A DNA stretch of 64,000 nt from Apostichopus japonicus (GCF_037975245.1 NC_092576.1:24947611-25011610), one strand, 5' to 3'. Numbered from the stretch's first letter, positions 34,001 to 47,230 are shown. The notes: generated by a model not told the origin, from the letters alone. Numbers and translations: made by a program.

Positions 34001-34400
34001 TAAAAAAAAAATGTTTCGATACACTCTAAAATCAGTTGGTTAAAAAATTAACCAATACCTTAAAGAGGGGATGAAAATATGAGTTTCCATGTCTTTGAAT
34101 GGTTTGTCTACATTACTACAACCCCACCCATTCAATAATTCCCGTGGATGCAGCTGCAAAAGCCAGAAACTCGCTGTCAAAATATTCCCTAGAGACCTCC
34201 CGAGCAGACATTCGTGAAAAAATCAAAGCTCACCACCGTTGTTCATATGACGTCAGTAAAGCCGACTAAGCCGATTCCCGATTTCTATTGTTAAGGCGTC
34301 ATACAGTTTACTTCGTACAAGTAACTACAACACACTCTCCTCCATCAACTGAGAGTTTTCTCCCGAATCTTCCGATTCCGAGGAAATGGGCCTTCACCTC
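28096..34400. other. Downstream of the LRR gene: 3' UTR of unknown length and unassigned AT-rich DNA
   Basis: No splice-supported frames or RNA genes seen. A CTCGTG/CTCGTAA-rich stretch lies at 28670-28710. A diverged ~170-bp tandem duplication lies at 30639-30976 (shared TATACACATTCT, GTGCATTTAA, GTACTGGTGTTCAG, AGTTTGTTTGAT). Confidence 0.4.
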
Positions 34401-34405
34401 TCAAA

Positions 34406-34612
34406 ACATTCCCAGGCTTTGACGAAAATTATTTTCTTGAGGAAGAAGAGGAAATATTTTTCGAGGATGATGAAGATATCGGTGTTTTTCCACATCAATT
34501 TGAGCCCCTTGCAGAAGAATTGTAAAACGATGCCGATGGCCGAGACGAGTCGCTGCCGATGGAAGTTCCCAAGCAGAACAGTTGGACGTTCCTTAACCGA
34601 AACTGTCGGTTG
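34406..34612 (+). pseudogene. Degenerate acidic coding-like fragment, possibly related to P2X7-tail-type proteins
   Basis: One frame reads TFPGFDENYF, an acidic run (LEEEEEIFFEDDEDIG) and VFPHQFEPLAEEL, then TAA at 34523-34525. After the stop the same frame continues NDADGRDESLPMEVPKQN-SW. A 'PxQFEP' motif, an acidic stretch and then an N-x-W segment resembles the region before the Zn-binding C-terminal domain of P2X7-like proteins. That domain is common in repeated invertebrate genes. The cysteines of the domain are not visible and the frame is broken, so this is at best a relic. A methionine-started frame at 34386 is the shadow frame. Confidence 0.25.
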
Positions 34613-36215
34613 AGCATAAACAAAACAACCGTTATTAAGACCAGAATATGATTTAAATTACCTCGAACGTCGGTGATCCTGCTACTTAACTACGTATCAA
34701 AGCTTCTAGAATTGTGTTACTTAGAGTGAAAGGAAAATGTTACATTCTTTACAGTGCAAGTGCAACTCCATAGTACTCGTAGTGGTAACATGGGGTCTAG
34801 ACCAAACTAATAGACGTTGTATAACAGGTTAGCTCGTGTAATTGTATCATCACACTGTTACGTAAAATCATAACACAACGCCGGTTTTACCACAAAAGAA
34901 AAATTGCAGATCTAGTATTGATTGTTCTAAAACCAACTGGCTTTAAGTTTTGTGCAAAATATTAAGGAACCAATAGAAAACATCGTCATTTGCTGCATCA
35001 AGGAGGACTAGGCTATGGTCATAACAAGTAATTTGGCAATAGTTTGTCGTGTTAGTCGTGTGCAATTCTTCGATTTTTTATCATCTTTTGGAAAACACAA
35101 CACATTGGCTCTGCATAATTAACAGCTACGAGATAAATTAACGTAAAAACAAAACACCAAATCTCAATTACTACAGAGCACTGCAACAGTGTAATGTCGT
35201 GTGTTCTCAGACGTCTAAGAATGTAAACATAGCGTTCCGGAAACATAGCGTCCTCGACTGACGTCACGCCGCAATAACGTATATACAACACTTTTTAGAA
35301 AGTTTTTATTACTCTCGAATTTATGATCGCTTATTCCTCGAGGATGCAAGCTCTGTATGACACAAATCGAGTATCAAAGGAAAGCTACGAGTGTATCAAA
35401 AACAATGATTTATGTAAATCTGTCAATTTCACCCCCTATTTATCCAACAGTGGTCACGTATGTGCAATTCCACTGTTTGTTGATAGTTTAACCAACACCT
35501 ATCGGTTAACGGCTTTATGCAGTTGTTGGGTAACATTTTTAACAAATAAAATAACTATAAGTTTGTACCAACAGTTGCTGGTTAAATTAATTGTGTAAAT
35601 CATGCCCATCATTGGTGGATTTTACAAATATAGGGTTCATTAAATTGGGGAATTAAAAATCATTGTATTGGGCAATTACTACATTTAAATTGGTCAGTGG
35701 CCTTTACCATTACAAAAAGGTTGAGCAGTTAAATGAGCCTTTATTGCCCAATATATGTTGGCGAATGTAATATATTGGACAGTGACGGATGAGATCCTCA
35801 GTGGATTTTACTTAATTAATGTAGTTGAACGACTCGTCACGAGTTTTGTTCATGCAGGCCTCATCTGCAACAATCAATTGAATACGGTAATGCAAAGAGT
35901 AAACCATTCTTTGAAAAATATTGACAGAAAAAAAAAAACAGTTGCAATACAGAAGCCAGTTAGATGACGTTTTCAGTACTTGTTTTTCTTGAAAACAATA
36001 ATCAGCTGAACCATGTGAGTAAAATACAAACAAAACCGAAAAGGAATCACAAATGTGCTTGGATGTAACAACTTCTAAGCTGTGCTCTATCAGACCTTAA
36101 ATGTGACACAATGTTACCAGAATGCAAAAATGCATTGTGGTGTTGATGATTTAACATGAACAGTTTTCTGCATGAATCTGACGTAATGTATAGTGAGGGT
36201 GTACATGTTGACAAA

Positions 36216-36930
36216 GGTTTAACGATTTGACCTCTGATGAACCCATATGACCTCTGACCTCCACCAAAAACAAAACCCTTCTTTAACTTAATGTAGTACT
36301 TCTACACACTAAATTAAAGATCGTCCTAAGCTTCCAGTTTTGAGATATCGTGTTTACAAGGTTTTCACAATTTAAACACTGGTGATCCAAATGACCTTTG
36401 ACCTCCACTAAAAACAAAAGGCTACTACTACTCAATGTGGTACTCCTACACACTAAGTATGAGGTCCTCCCAAGCTTTATTTCTTGATATATCATGTTTA
36501 CAAGGTTTTCACAATTTAACCCCTGGTGACATTAAATGACCTTTGACCTCCATTAAAAAACAACTCGCTACTTGAACTTAATAAGGTACACATTAAGTAT
36601 GAAGTTGGTCCGAGCTTCCATTCTTGAGATATCTTGTTTACAAGGTTTTAACAATTTGACCCTTGGTGACCCCAAATGACATTTAACCTTCACTAAATAC
36701 AATAGGCGTCTTGTACATAAAGTGGTACTTCTACACGTCAATTATAAAATTGGTCAGACCTTCCCTTCTTGAGATATCTTGTTTACAAGGTTTTCATAAT
36801 TTGACCCATGATGACCCCAATTGACCTCCACCAAGAACAATAGACTTCTTGTACTTAATGTGGTACTTCTACACACTAAATATGAAATTGGTCTGACCTT
36901 CTCTTCTTGAGATAGCGTGTTTACAAGCAG
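36216..36930 (+). repeat. ~142-bp tandem array with TGACCT direct repeats
   Basis: Five diverged units, each with GATATC-GTTTACAAGGTTTT-ACAATTT, CC-TGGTGA, TGACCTTTGACCTCCA and GTGGTACTTCTACACACTAA. Units begin near 36216, 36357, 36499, 36640 and 36785. The array ends in a CA-rich stretch (36940-36975). Perfect DR1 elements (TGACCT-1 bp-TGACCT) are at 36248-36260, 36392-36404 and 36537-36549. Confidence 0.8.
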
Positions 36931-38154
36931 GGCGTCACAAACGCACTCACACACACTCACCCACACACACACACTCAATCGCTCTCTCTAATCATGTATA
37001 TAATACTTATAAACTTATGACGAAAATAAGACGTACTTCACTGGCTTTTCTATTAAATTTTTTATATTTTTATTATCTCTTTTACTTAAATAATAATACA
37101 TATGAAGTAACAATCTTTCATGAACTACGCCAAACCAATTTGTTTTCTCACATGTCAAGAATATTTCCTTTATTGTTCGGACTGAAAGGAAGACCCGTAT
37201 TATAGAAATATTATTCTGCTTGTTGGATTGTTTAAAGGTTTCATATCAATAAGTAAATAAAAAACTATTCTTCGTTCTGTCGGTCAATAAAATAAAATAT
37301 CAATGTACAATTTTTATATCGTGTTTGATTCTATATTAAGGGTGTGTTTTTTTTTTTATAAGTTAATGGACATCGCATTGTTTTCATTTAGTATATAGTT
37401 CATCGTCAGGAAAACCAATTTAATTGATCGAATCTCATTCCTTGTCCCCTAACATTGAGATTAAAACTAAGTTATCAAGAAAATGCCACGTCTCGTGAAA
37501 TATTATAAGTTCCTTCGAAAGAGAATGTGTACTACACCATATTGGTTACACGAGTTTGGGCGTACTTTACGTTGTGTACAGGATGTCCTGCAGCAATTGT
37601 TTATTCGGTGTTCGATATAGGCAAGACGAAGAGAGGAAGAGGGGAATACATCTTTAAATTTATTGTGGTTTTTGTTTGTGTTTGTGCTTTTTTGGAATGA
37701 ATTGAATTGAAAGCTATGTGATATAACATAAGAGAAGGTAGCAATTGTGGTGAAACACCAATCATACTTTGTATATTAACTTTAAAATAATAATTTATCC
37801 ATCTCATCACGCAGGTATCACAGAGCGACGTCAAACCTTGTTCCAGATAAAGTACGTGGAGTGTATAAATAATACACTCCTCGCTATTAAATGTCGAGAC
37901 TTTATTTAAATTAAAATAAAATTGCACATTTCCCTAGCGAATGCTTCCAAGTATTCCTCCTGTTAATAAGTTATTGTTCTCGGTTAAATATATGTGTGTG
38001 TCGATATAGTAGTTCTTTGCAATATTTTGCAAAGCTTTTTAATTGAGACTGATTTGAACTGAATACCTTCATGGTTTATTTCATTTCTGTCGCCTTTCTT
38101 TCTTTTTTCTAAATTATTTCGATTCTTCCATTTCTTTTCCCCCTGGTAATTGGT

Positions 38155-38563
38155 GAGTGCGTCGTGGTCAAGTGGTTAAGGCTGTGGACTTGTGATCTAA
38201 GTATTACAGGTTCGAGCCCTGGCCAGACCATTGCGTTGTGTCCTTGGGCAAGGCGCTTTATCTCCATTGCCTCTCTTCACCCAGGTGTATAAATGGGGAC
38301 TTGCGGGGTAACTTGTAAATATAGTTGCGTGCGCCGGTTTGTGGCTGCACCCTATGGAAAAGTCCACCGGGGGACACGTGGTTGTGGTGCACTTTGGTGC
38401 CCCAGGAGATATTGATTGAATTGTGCACACTTTGGTGTGAAGGTGTGTCAAGTTACCAATGACCAGTTACCAATGTTACCAATGACCAGGGTTGTAAAGT
38501 CGTGTGAGAGGACCTTGGCCCTGAACAAGACTGTAAACCTAAATAATAAATAAATAATAAATA
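38155..38563 (+). mobile_element. tRNA-derived SINE, long form
   Basis: A-box TGGTCAAGTGG (38165-38175), B-box GGTTCGAGCCC (38209-38219), then the shared body block GTGTCCTTGGGCAAGGCGC and CACCCAGGTGTATAAATGG also present at 13006-13290. After that the body differs (CACTTTGGTG repeats, CAATGACCAG repeats). It ends in an AATAAATA tail, the usual 3' simple repeat of a SINE. Confidence 0.85.
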
Positions 38564-39695
38564 CATAAGTGAAGACAGTTGGGTGTTTCTATCTTGAATA
38601 TTTCATCTCCGTTGATGAAGGTGGCATAAATAAGGTACCATATCATATTAAGCAACTACTGTTAAGACAAGTATATACTTTGCAGTGTGCTAATTCCCAC
38701 ACGTTAGTTGCTATATGGCGCAACCAACAGTTAACATTGGCTTAATATAGCTATCGCGTTTTAGTCTGACCTTTGTCCTCCCTGTGCATGCATGCATACG
38801 GTTATACACGCTCGCTCACAGCAATATATGCACAAACTGTATGCACGTTGATATAATATGTTGGAAAACGACAGCGCCATTTCCTTCTAAGCCTCTCACC
38901 GAAAACAAAGTGTATGGAACACACATTTTGCCAACCATTACGGACGTCTCTCTTCTTTAAATGTAGTATAGTATTTTAGTACACAAAACAATACCGTGGT
39001 TCCTGTTTAGTCGAAAGAGACACTATCTTAGATAAATTGATGTGAAAGTTAGCAGATTCTCACTGACCACAAACGTGATGCGTAAAAGCGTATAAACGTA
39101 CATGTCACAGTATGACGTCATTCTGCGGAGTGTGCCGCGAACGCAAAACGATAGCAATTGACTTTCATCGTATACTTCTCGTAAGAAAATGCACCATTTA
39201 TTAACTTCACTCTTCCAATAACCATGCAGTAACAAGAGCACGAAATGGTTGTCAGAATTGTTCACGCATTTGTTAAATCATTTTGGTAGCGATTCTTCAA
39301 TGAAAGGTAAATTAAAAACTGCTTAAACGTCTGGTCATATTTCGTAAGATTCGCTGATAAGATCCACAATTGAACTGCCTACTTTGTCAAATATGTAGAC
39401 ATATCGGGTATTTCTTCATTTATTGTTGCAATTAATCGTGTTTGCATTTCGTAATATCTGCGAACCGTTGGGAGGATCGTAATCTTAAAAAAGGATATAC
39501 CTAAGTTTCTTTCTTTTTGATCTGTAACGCTTATAAGTGGGATGAAGATCTGGAGCTGATTTGTTTAAATCCACAGATGAGACTAATCTTTAGTCACTTT
39601 AGATTTAATCATGAAGGATATAGTCTGTACTTAAACCTCTTTCACTCACATTTGTTTCGCAAGCTTGTCACAAACACCAAGGGAAATCAGTTTGT

Positions 39696-40535
39696 ATGTT
39701 AATAAATAAATACGTAAAGTCATACACGGCAACATGTTCACACTGTATTTATAAAATATGCATTTTTCTTTCTGTCCTTTTTCTACAGACAATATGTTTG
39801 GACGATGCAAATGCATGTTGTGTCAACATTTTTTTTCGCTTCTTAACGGTGGCAAAGGGCTTAACGGAATGTAAACCAGGGAAAATACATTCTTGTGTAT
39901 TTTATTTGAGTAACACTTTCAACGATTTTATTTCTTTGATGTTGTCGTTGAAATCCGTTTTGACGAAAAATTGTACAATTGTTTCCTGCTTAAAACTGCA
40001 CGCTCAGCTAATGATTGCGATTTTACAGCAATATTATAGTGATATATATATATATATATATGTATATATCAAAAGTAATGATATACTGGTATTATATATC
40101 ATTTTGACACTACGAGTTATGCCAACAAAGGGAAATATTGATAATCAATCAGTTACGTCCATAATTCATAAATCCCGTTTTAAATTGATCGGTCGTCGAA
40201 TAATCGAAACCGACATTTGGTCTTTAACTGTAAATGAAGTCGCAAAAGAAAACGGGTATAAAACGAAACGACTTGATAGGCCTCTGGGTGTTCACAAACC
40301 GCCCAACCCTTGTCTGGCCGAAAGAGTTATCACAAAAAATAAGGGATCAGGCATACTATTGTATTTTTCCTTGCCTTTTCTTATGGTTTTGTCTTTTTGT
40401 CAATATGATTACAATTTTCTCTCTTCTTCTTTTATATATATTTATATTTTTCCTATACTTTATTTTAGCATTTTTTTCCCATTCGATATACTTTCTTCCT
40501 TGTTTTATTTTTTATATTTTTCATTTTCTCTATAA
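39696..40535 (+). other. Longest open frame in the window (279 codons), probably not a gene
   Basis: The frame stays open through a TA microsatellite (40042-40060, read as Ile-Tyr) and ends in a Phe/Ile/Leu-rich, T-rich stretch. A good splice-acceptor-like tract (tttctacag) ends at 39789. The middle part (VNEVAKENGYKTKRLDRPLG) looks less biased, but I recognise no family. Length alone is unusual for such AT-rich DNA, so I record it without assigning a function. Confidence 0.15.
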
Positions 40536-43290
40536 GTCTTGTCTATCGTGCTTTTCAATTAATTGATGATTGCCGTTCATAGCAACATGTTTAAAAATGT
40601 GGAGCGTTGAACCTTTCAAATTAAACAAAGGCCATTTTCTCAGTGTGGTAATCACTGCTTTGATCGCACTTTTGTCCTCCTCTCACAACCTCTGCCGCTC
40701 ACAGTGGTGGTAATCTCGGAATAAGGGGGTTTGATTGGGCTAATGGCGCATGCAACTTTTTGGAGAACTCGAATAAATAATTACAGTTGTGTATATATTT
40801 TAATACTCAAATACTGAATTGTATCCCAACATTCGTCATATTTCGTAAATTTCCTTGATGTAAAGAAATATTACGACATCATTTATTCAAATTTCGCCTG
40901 TATGAATTCAATCGTTGGTTTACATACTTTTTGTAAAAGTTTTGACTGCGATATTTCCACACATCGAATAAAGACAATATAGATAGGCTTATTTTTTGGA
41001 CCTGCACGTTGATATTTCATCTCACATTGTGCCATTTAGATCGGATTCCCTACCAGGATTCGTCTTAACAAACGCTTTAAGCTTGTACCATTCGTTCGGT
41101 TATCAATACTATTGTAGCGTAATCATATTTTCACAGTTGTAAAGAAGTTCATTGTAGGTGTGCTGCAAGGTAATTACAATCATCGTAACTTAGTGACATC
41201 GATTCATTATTAGTTTACTTGCTGTAAAGGTTAATATTGCATTGTAGGGTTAGTTTCTTGAACATCTAACAAGATGTTGTCACCGTGTGGTACATTCAAG
41301 CAATTTCATCGGTTGCGCTAATCATAAGAAAGTTGGAAGGAGACGTTTTCGATAGGAGATGGATTTATTGCAACTTTCCAACCGTCAAGATAACATGATA
41401 GTTATTGAGAAGCAATTATTCAATTGGCTCTGTGAGTAGAGCTTTACACTTTACACTAGGCTTCCCATATGCGTACGTGAATACTTGCCTTTAGTGAGAG
41501 GGTCGAAATACTCTTAACGACCGGCATGTTTGCAGCCATCATCCACTGAATACGTGGCCTGGTGAGGAGCTATTCTCCTAAAATTGTAACGAAGGATACG
41601 TTTAAGATACACAATCGTATGGTTTATTTCTCATGAATTGATTATTTCCTCTTGTTGGTATGTTTGTTGCAGCTCATTTGACACGTTTTAGCAAACAATA
41701 ATTTAACTGTCCTGGAGATATACATGGGCTCCATGAAACTTCAAAAAATATTTTATTTCACCAAAAAAGGTATTGAAGATGTTAACAATACAACAGCAAA
41801 TATTTCCACGCTAATTAAGCAACGAAAAAAGTCGAGAAATATTATCGTTCGATGTAGTATGTTTCAAGTGTAAAGACATCTGTATTATTATAGTTGATAC
41901 ATAAGATAATACAGGTTAGTTTCGGATTCTTCATACCTTCTGTTACAAGAGTTCAATTAGCACAGCAAAACTCTTTGTCGATTGTTTTATAATTGTTTTA
42001 TAATTACTTCTTAAGTCTACACTCAAATTGTTTGTCAGTAAATAATCCTTGGTAGAGACATACCTGTCACTGAGTTTTGTTTGCCATTGTATTACTTTTA
42101 CCAAATGGCGGGGTGACAGCAAGCACGTAAATGGGCTCTAACGTTCTTTGCCGGAACGCTTTTGATAGTTTAACCCATTGCCAGCTATACTTTACAATGA
42201 CGAATCAAAAAATGTATAACTTAAGAGTTTGATGCTCACGGACAAAGCTTATTTCATGTCATATAATCATGTATAGTTCAGACGTTAACAGCTGGATATT
42301 TTCCCTTCAAGTACTCTAGACCTCAGAATCAATATTTATGTTTAAAATGGCTTACACTATTCATTATAATAAACTACATTTTGTTCCATTTGATTGCAGT
42401 TGTATGGATTTGTCGAAGCATTGCCTCTCAAAGATATATTAAATTTAAAAAAAAAATACTGTGTCGTATTTTTTTATCGAAACGGTATCAATAAACTAGA
42501 TGAAATAGAATGTTCCTAAACGAACAAAAGTAGAAGACAAGAAAAAAATATCATGGATAGTCAGTCCTGTATCCAGATCAATCTCAATCTCATATGCCTA
42601 CACGAATGTGCCAGTATTAAATGGCTTGATAAACATGTTGCAAACTTAAAACGGAACGAAAAGTACAGATTCAGATGCTTCATTATAATGCAATTTTGAT
42701 TTTTTTTTCTACCTTGCTTGACAATTTTCAACCTATCCAATAAATAAAGTCAGTAGTAAAAAATATACAAAATAAGTTTCAATCAATCTGTTCTTCCTGA
42801 AAAATATAATAAGCAAAACGAAGCGTTACTTAAAATATTTCAAAGCAGTAACATCGTTACCAACGATCTGAGTGGGTACAATGTGATTCATCCCGCTCCG
42901 ATTCTGCAGTTGTAATTGTTAGAAGAATGCATTACACATTCATCGCTCTTTGTAATAACATAAATATAATTCAATTTCATTTAAGGAAGTTTATGTGTTT
43001 GTACAGTACGATTCCAATTTATATACAAGGAAATTCATGAGAGACGGAACAGCAAGACAACACCTAGTTGTGGAGAACACTAATTATATTTGAAGTTTGA
43101 ACATCCCTTACATATTATTCCCCATAGAGAGCATCCTCTTTTAAAATATGGAAGTTTTTTAAATAATTTTGCATCTAATCCTCATTACCGAAACCATTTC
43201 TATTCTGCTCGGAGGGCAGATCCCCCCAGTAGACTCAAAATGTTTGCACACCCCATTCCAAAGTTCCAATTCGTAAACTTTTAATACAAG
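40536..43290. other. AT-rich stretch without recognised features
   Basis: No splice-supported frame or clear repeat seen. Near 43140-43260 there is a transposon-like patch (TTGCATCTAAT, GGAGGGCAGATCC) just before the MITE. Confidence 0.4.
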
Positions 43291-43292
43291 CT

Positions 43293-44093
43293 TTAAAGCA
43301 GCATTTTGCGTCCTCGACTATGGTATTTCTCAACCTCACTGATTCCACTATGCCATTACGACATACATAACTAGCTTATCTATTTATATTTTACTTCAAA
43401 TGGTGGCATAAAAGTCGAAAAAATTGCAACTTTCAACTGTGTTGTTCTCCAAGATATTTTCCGTTGGGAACCCAATAAACCTCGCCCATAATATGAATAT
43501 TTAAACACTACGAACGTCATTGACAGATACGTAATATAACACCACGCTTGATTTGTGTACAGTCTATATGGCAGTTGTACCAGGGAGTTGTACCAACGCA
43601 GTCTTGAATCTATTTTTAGCAACGGCTCATAACTAAACCTGCATCTCTGATTGGTTGAATTCAAACTAGTGGGTTTGGGAACTGAATGCGATTTAATTTT
43701 GTATGTGGAATACTCGCTAATTAACGTTTTTGGCAGGGAAAAACTTGGCTAATATCTTAATTTGCTGTTTTGTGATTTGATGTATGTAAAAAACTCGATG
43801 GACATGTCAAAAAAGTAGAAAACGGCGACCAAACGCAAAATGCTCATGAATAAACATACTATTCACTGATTGGTGGAATTCAAATTAGTGGATTTGGAGA
43901 TATGAAAACTTTGTCGAGGACACTTTTACTCGTTATCGATATAAATCGTTAATTACTCGCTAATTAACGCTCTTGGCAGGATGAAACTTGGATGGTATCT
44001 TTGTTTGCTGTTTTATGATTGATACATGTAAAAAATTCGATGCACATGTTAAAAAGGTGGAAAAAAGCGACCCAACGCAAAATGCTGCTTTAA
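43293..44093. mobile_element. ~800-bp MITE with TTAA target duplication (piggyBac-like)
   Basis: TTTAAAGCAGCATTTTGCG at 43292-43310 is exactly inverted at 44076-44094. The outer four bases of each repeat form TTAA (43293-43296 and 44090-44093), the target site duplicated by piggyBac-type transposases. The right part is a 219-bp imperfect tandem duplication (43647-43865 and 43866-44092, each starting CTGATTGG-TGGAATTCAAA). No transposase is encoded. Confidence 0.75.
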
Positions 44094-44630
44094 ATCAACT
44101 AAAATGACAAGACAACCTCTCGGGTGGAGGGCTGAAGATGTGCGGATGCACAAAATGTCCATGCCACAGCAAGTTAAAGACTTTGATAGCCTACCTATTC
44201 CCCTTTTTCTTTACTGTAGTTTGAAGTAGCACATATTTACATATATCTCTAAAATCAAGAATGACAGGGCAATGGATAATCTGGTCTAAAGCTAACTTTT
44301 GCAAAGGATTTTCCAGTTTGCAAATTAAGATTATACACAAAGTAGTACGTTCAAACAACAACAACAACAACATCAACTGGAGATATCTGGTTAGCCTACA
44401 TTATTTATTTCACTTAAGACCCATAACTTAGTTTGGACAATATTTGGACGTGTTATCATGGAGAATTTTAAGACGTAAATTAATATGACTAGAATGAACA
44501 CAAATCATCGTAACGATGGCAGGGCAGTTGTATTTTCTATTAATCGTCGTGACTGCAAATAATGGAAGCAATATGTATATATGCACAATCACATATTGGC
44601 ATTTATTGCAATTTTATTCCATTTAATTAG

Positions 44631-45760
44631 ACCTTTGTCACAATTACATTTATGTATTACTCACAACTTATTTTCCGATTACTCTGCATTCCATTCCAGT
44701 AATTTCAACATATATTAAAAATATAATTTAATACTTGACTAAGGATTATATCACAGATACCCGACATGAAAATTTTGACTGCGTCTGCTGACGAATAGTA
44801 AAGTATTTTTACATGATGTGTAAAACAACGAAAACTAAGAGGAAATGTCCATCAGATTGGTATATAAATTAAGTATAATAATTAACTTAGACTTTCTTAC
44901 AAATTTAAAATTAGTAATATACACACAACTTATTCCGCTGTATTTTATGTAATCTCAATGTCGTAAATAGAAATTAGAATGAAATCAATAACCGAAGCAA
45001 AGCCATTTTATATTATCAGATAGTATACAGAATCACATACATGGTCAGAAGAAATGAACATTTTCTTTGTTCCTGAAGGTATATACAGTTCACATAATAT
45101 TGTTTCTTCGTTTTTATAGAACTATTCAAACCAGTTGTCAATCTACCAACACTCAACATGTCTGTCTTAAGCTAAATATGGAAAATTCTATTCAACTTAA
45201 ATATATTATTTAAATTTTATTACATATTTTCCACCCTCACATTTTCTCATCTCAAGTTTAGCGCTACCCACAGCATAGTTTTCTCTTGTAGTACATTTGC
45301 TATATAAGTTATTACTTGTCTAATGTAAAAAAGAAAGAAAACAAATACAACGAAGTATTAATTAATACTTGACTCAGCATTGTTTTTATAGCGTCCTTAC
45401 AAAGAATTTTTTCACGGTCTCTGATGACGAGTTATAAAAGTACTTTTGACATGAAAAAAAGGAAAACAAGTCGATTAAGCAGCCATTAAGTAGATGTTGG
45501 AGAAATGGTTATTTATTGTGAATTCACTGCATGAAGTATTACGTGTCTCATGAAGGAAATTATGTACAAACAGACAACTTATTACTTATCTTATCACCAA
45601 ATATTTTCCAAATAACCTACCAAAAGTCAGTAATAATTAATACTTGACAAAGAGTTATATTTACATATATCTTAGTACATGAACATTGTCACGTCTGCTG
45701 ACAAGAAATATAGTACTTTTAAGATGATTTTTAGAAAAACGGAAACTAAGGCAACTTGCA
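44631..45760. repeat. Degenerate direct repeats
   Basis: Three diverged copies of a block: ACAACTTATT-, AATACTTGAC(T), CATGAA-ATT-TGAC-GTCTGCTGACGA, AGTACTTTT-CATGA-, GGAAA-. They are centred near 44740, 45370 and 45650. Old and irregularly spaced; function unknown. Confidence 0.45.
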
Positions 45761-46999
45761 AAATTAAGACTATACGGTTTAACTGTCATGAACGATATGA
45801 GGATACAATTTATTGTTAACTGGATTCTGAATAGTACTAATTTGTTTGCCCTACTCTTATTTCTTTGAACGATTGTACTGACTTGTTCTATTCATAAAGT
45901 AAGCCATTAACTTGACTCTGTGAAATTATCCCACGTCAATAAAGTCCAATAAAATTAAGTTAATTTACCTGGAGTATCCAAGTTGAAACTGGATGAGGCT
46001 ATATATGCTATCAACGTATTCTTATCAACATAATATTGACATTGTATCGACATTTCTGACGTGATATCATTATTTTTTGATGAAACAGGAAACAGATTTC
46101 GAAAAATATGCTCTGGTTTGACGTAAAAATGATAAGATGAATTTGTTATGTAAACCTTCCTAGCACCTACGTCAAAACTTTTAGAAAACTATTGCATGGA
46201 AAAATGCTGCTATAGTGTTAGATATAAACACACATCACATATTTTCGGGTTTCTCTCCGTCTAAAATAATGAGCTAAGTTATAAGCTACATCGTCAACCA
46301 GTCATCGACCAATCATGAATATTCATTGACACATCACGGTGTTGGTCATTCCTTTATATAAACAGAAGTTGACATTTACTGGCTAAACAGAATTCTTCAG
46401 ATATTTACATGTCGACCCTACGACTACCCCGTTACCTTCTCACTCTTAAACCTATTTATTTTTAGTGCATATTAGTATATCATTAACTTCATGACTTAAC
46501 AAACATAAAACAAATACCATGTTAGGAAAAAATGATACAATTACCGCTCCCTTTTTCTTTTAGTAATATGTCTTTGAGCCTATACTGTGGTTAGCCGCCA
46601 GGACGATTTATATGACATTTATAATATATTATTTTAATTTACAAGGGTATCAAAAAAAAATTAAATTTAAACTTCCTATTCCTCCTGCACACTTATTAAA
46701 CAATATATATTGCTTGATCATCATGACAATTTATTTCAATTTAACAAGTTATTTCGAAATACATTTGTTTATAAACTAAACAAACAAGAACAGGAATTAT
46801 TTATTTATGTAGAAGATGGCAATATATTGAATATATTAAAATAACAAACATTAATATAAGCGAACATTGAGTTGAAAAGAAGGAAAATAACAGAATAGGA
46901 ATAAACTCCGACAACAATATTCAGTACTAGCGTGATTATTGTAGGAGCTCAAAGTAAAGAGACTGACAATAATGATATACATTAAATTGCATAGTTTGA
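45761..46999. other. AT-rich stretch without recognised features
   Basis: No splice-supported frame, RNA gene or clear repeat that I can identify. Confidence 0.4.
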
Positions 47000-47230
47000 C
47001 TATTTACAAGAAGACAACCTTTGCGTACGGGACCATCTCAATTTGAGGGTAAGTGTAGGCGTTTTTGCCCGAACTTTGAAAACGCTACTAAACGAGTCAC
47101 ATGCAACATGTTTGATGCTGGTTGCCGGTGTGATTTTGTTGCAGTTGTCATTTGTAAGAAATGGCGTACCTGGAATAGTTGACACCTTGGAGCTGATCCA
47201 TCCTTTGTGACCCCGTGTAGGGGATGCCAT
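47000..47230 (-). CDS. Small unassigned open frame (76 codons), possibly a first exon
   Basis: It starts at ATG with a favourable context (CAGGATGGC) and has unbiased composition: MASPTRGHKGWISSKVSTIP, ending in RTQRLSSCK and a stop. A consensus donor-like GTACGC follows codon 21, so only the first ~64 nt might be an exon. It lies downstream, on the same strand, of the integrase-like fragment at 47957-48250. I recognise no domain. It could equally be part of a decayed element. Confidence 0.25.
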   Translation of the reverse strand: MASPTRGHKGWISSKVSTIPGTPFLTNDNCNKITPATSIKHVACDSFSSVFKVRAKTPTLTLKLRWSRTQRLSSCK

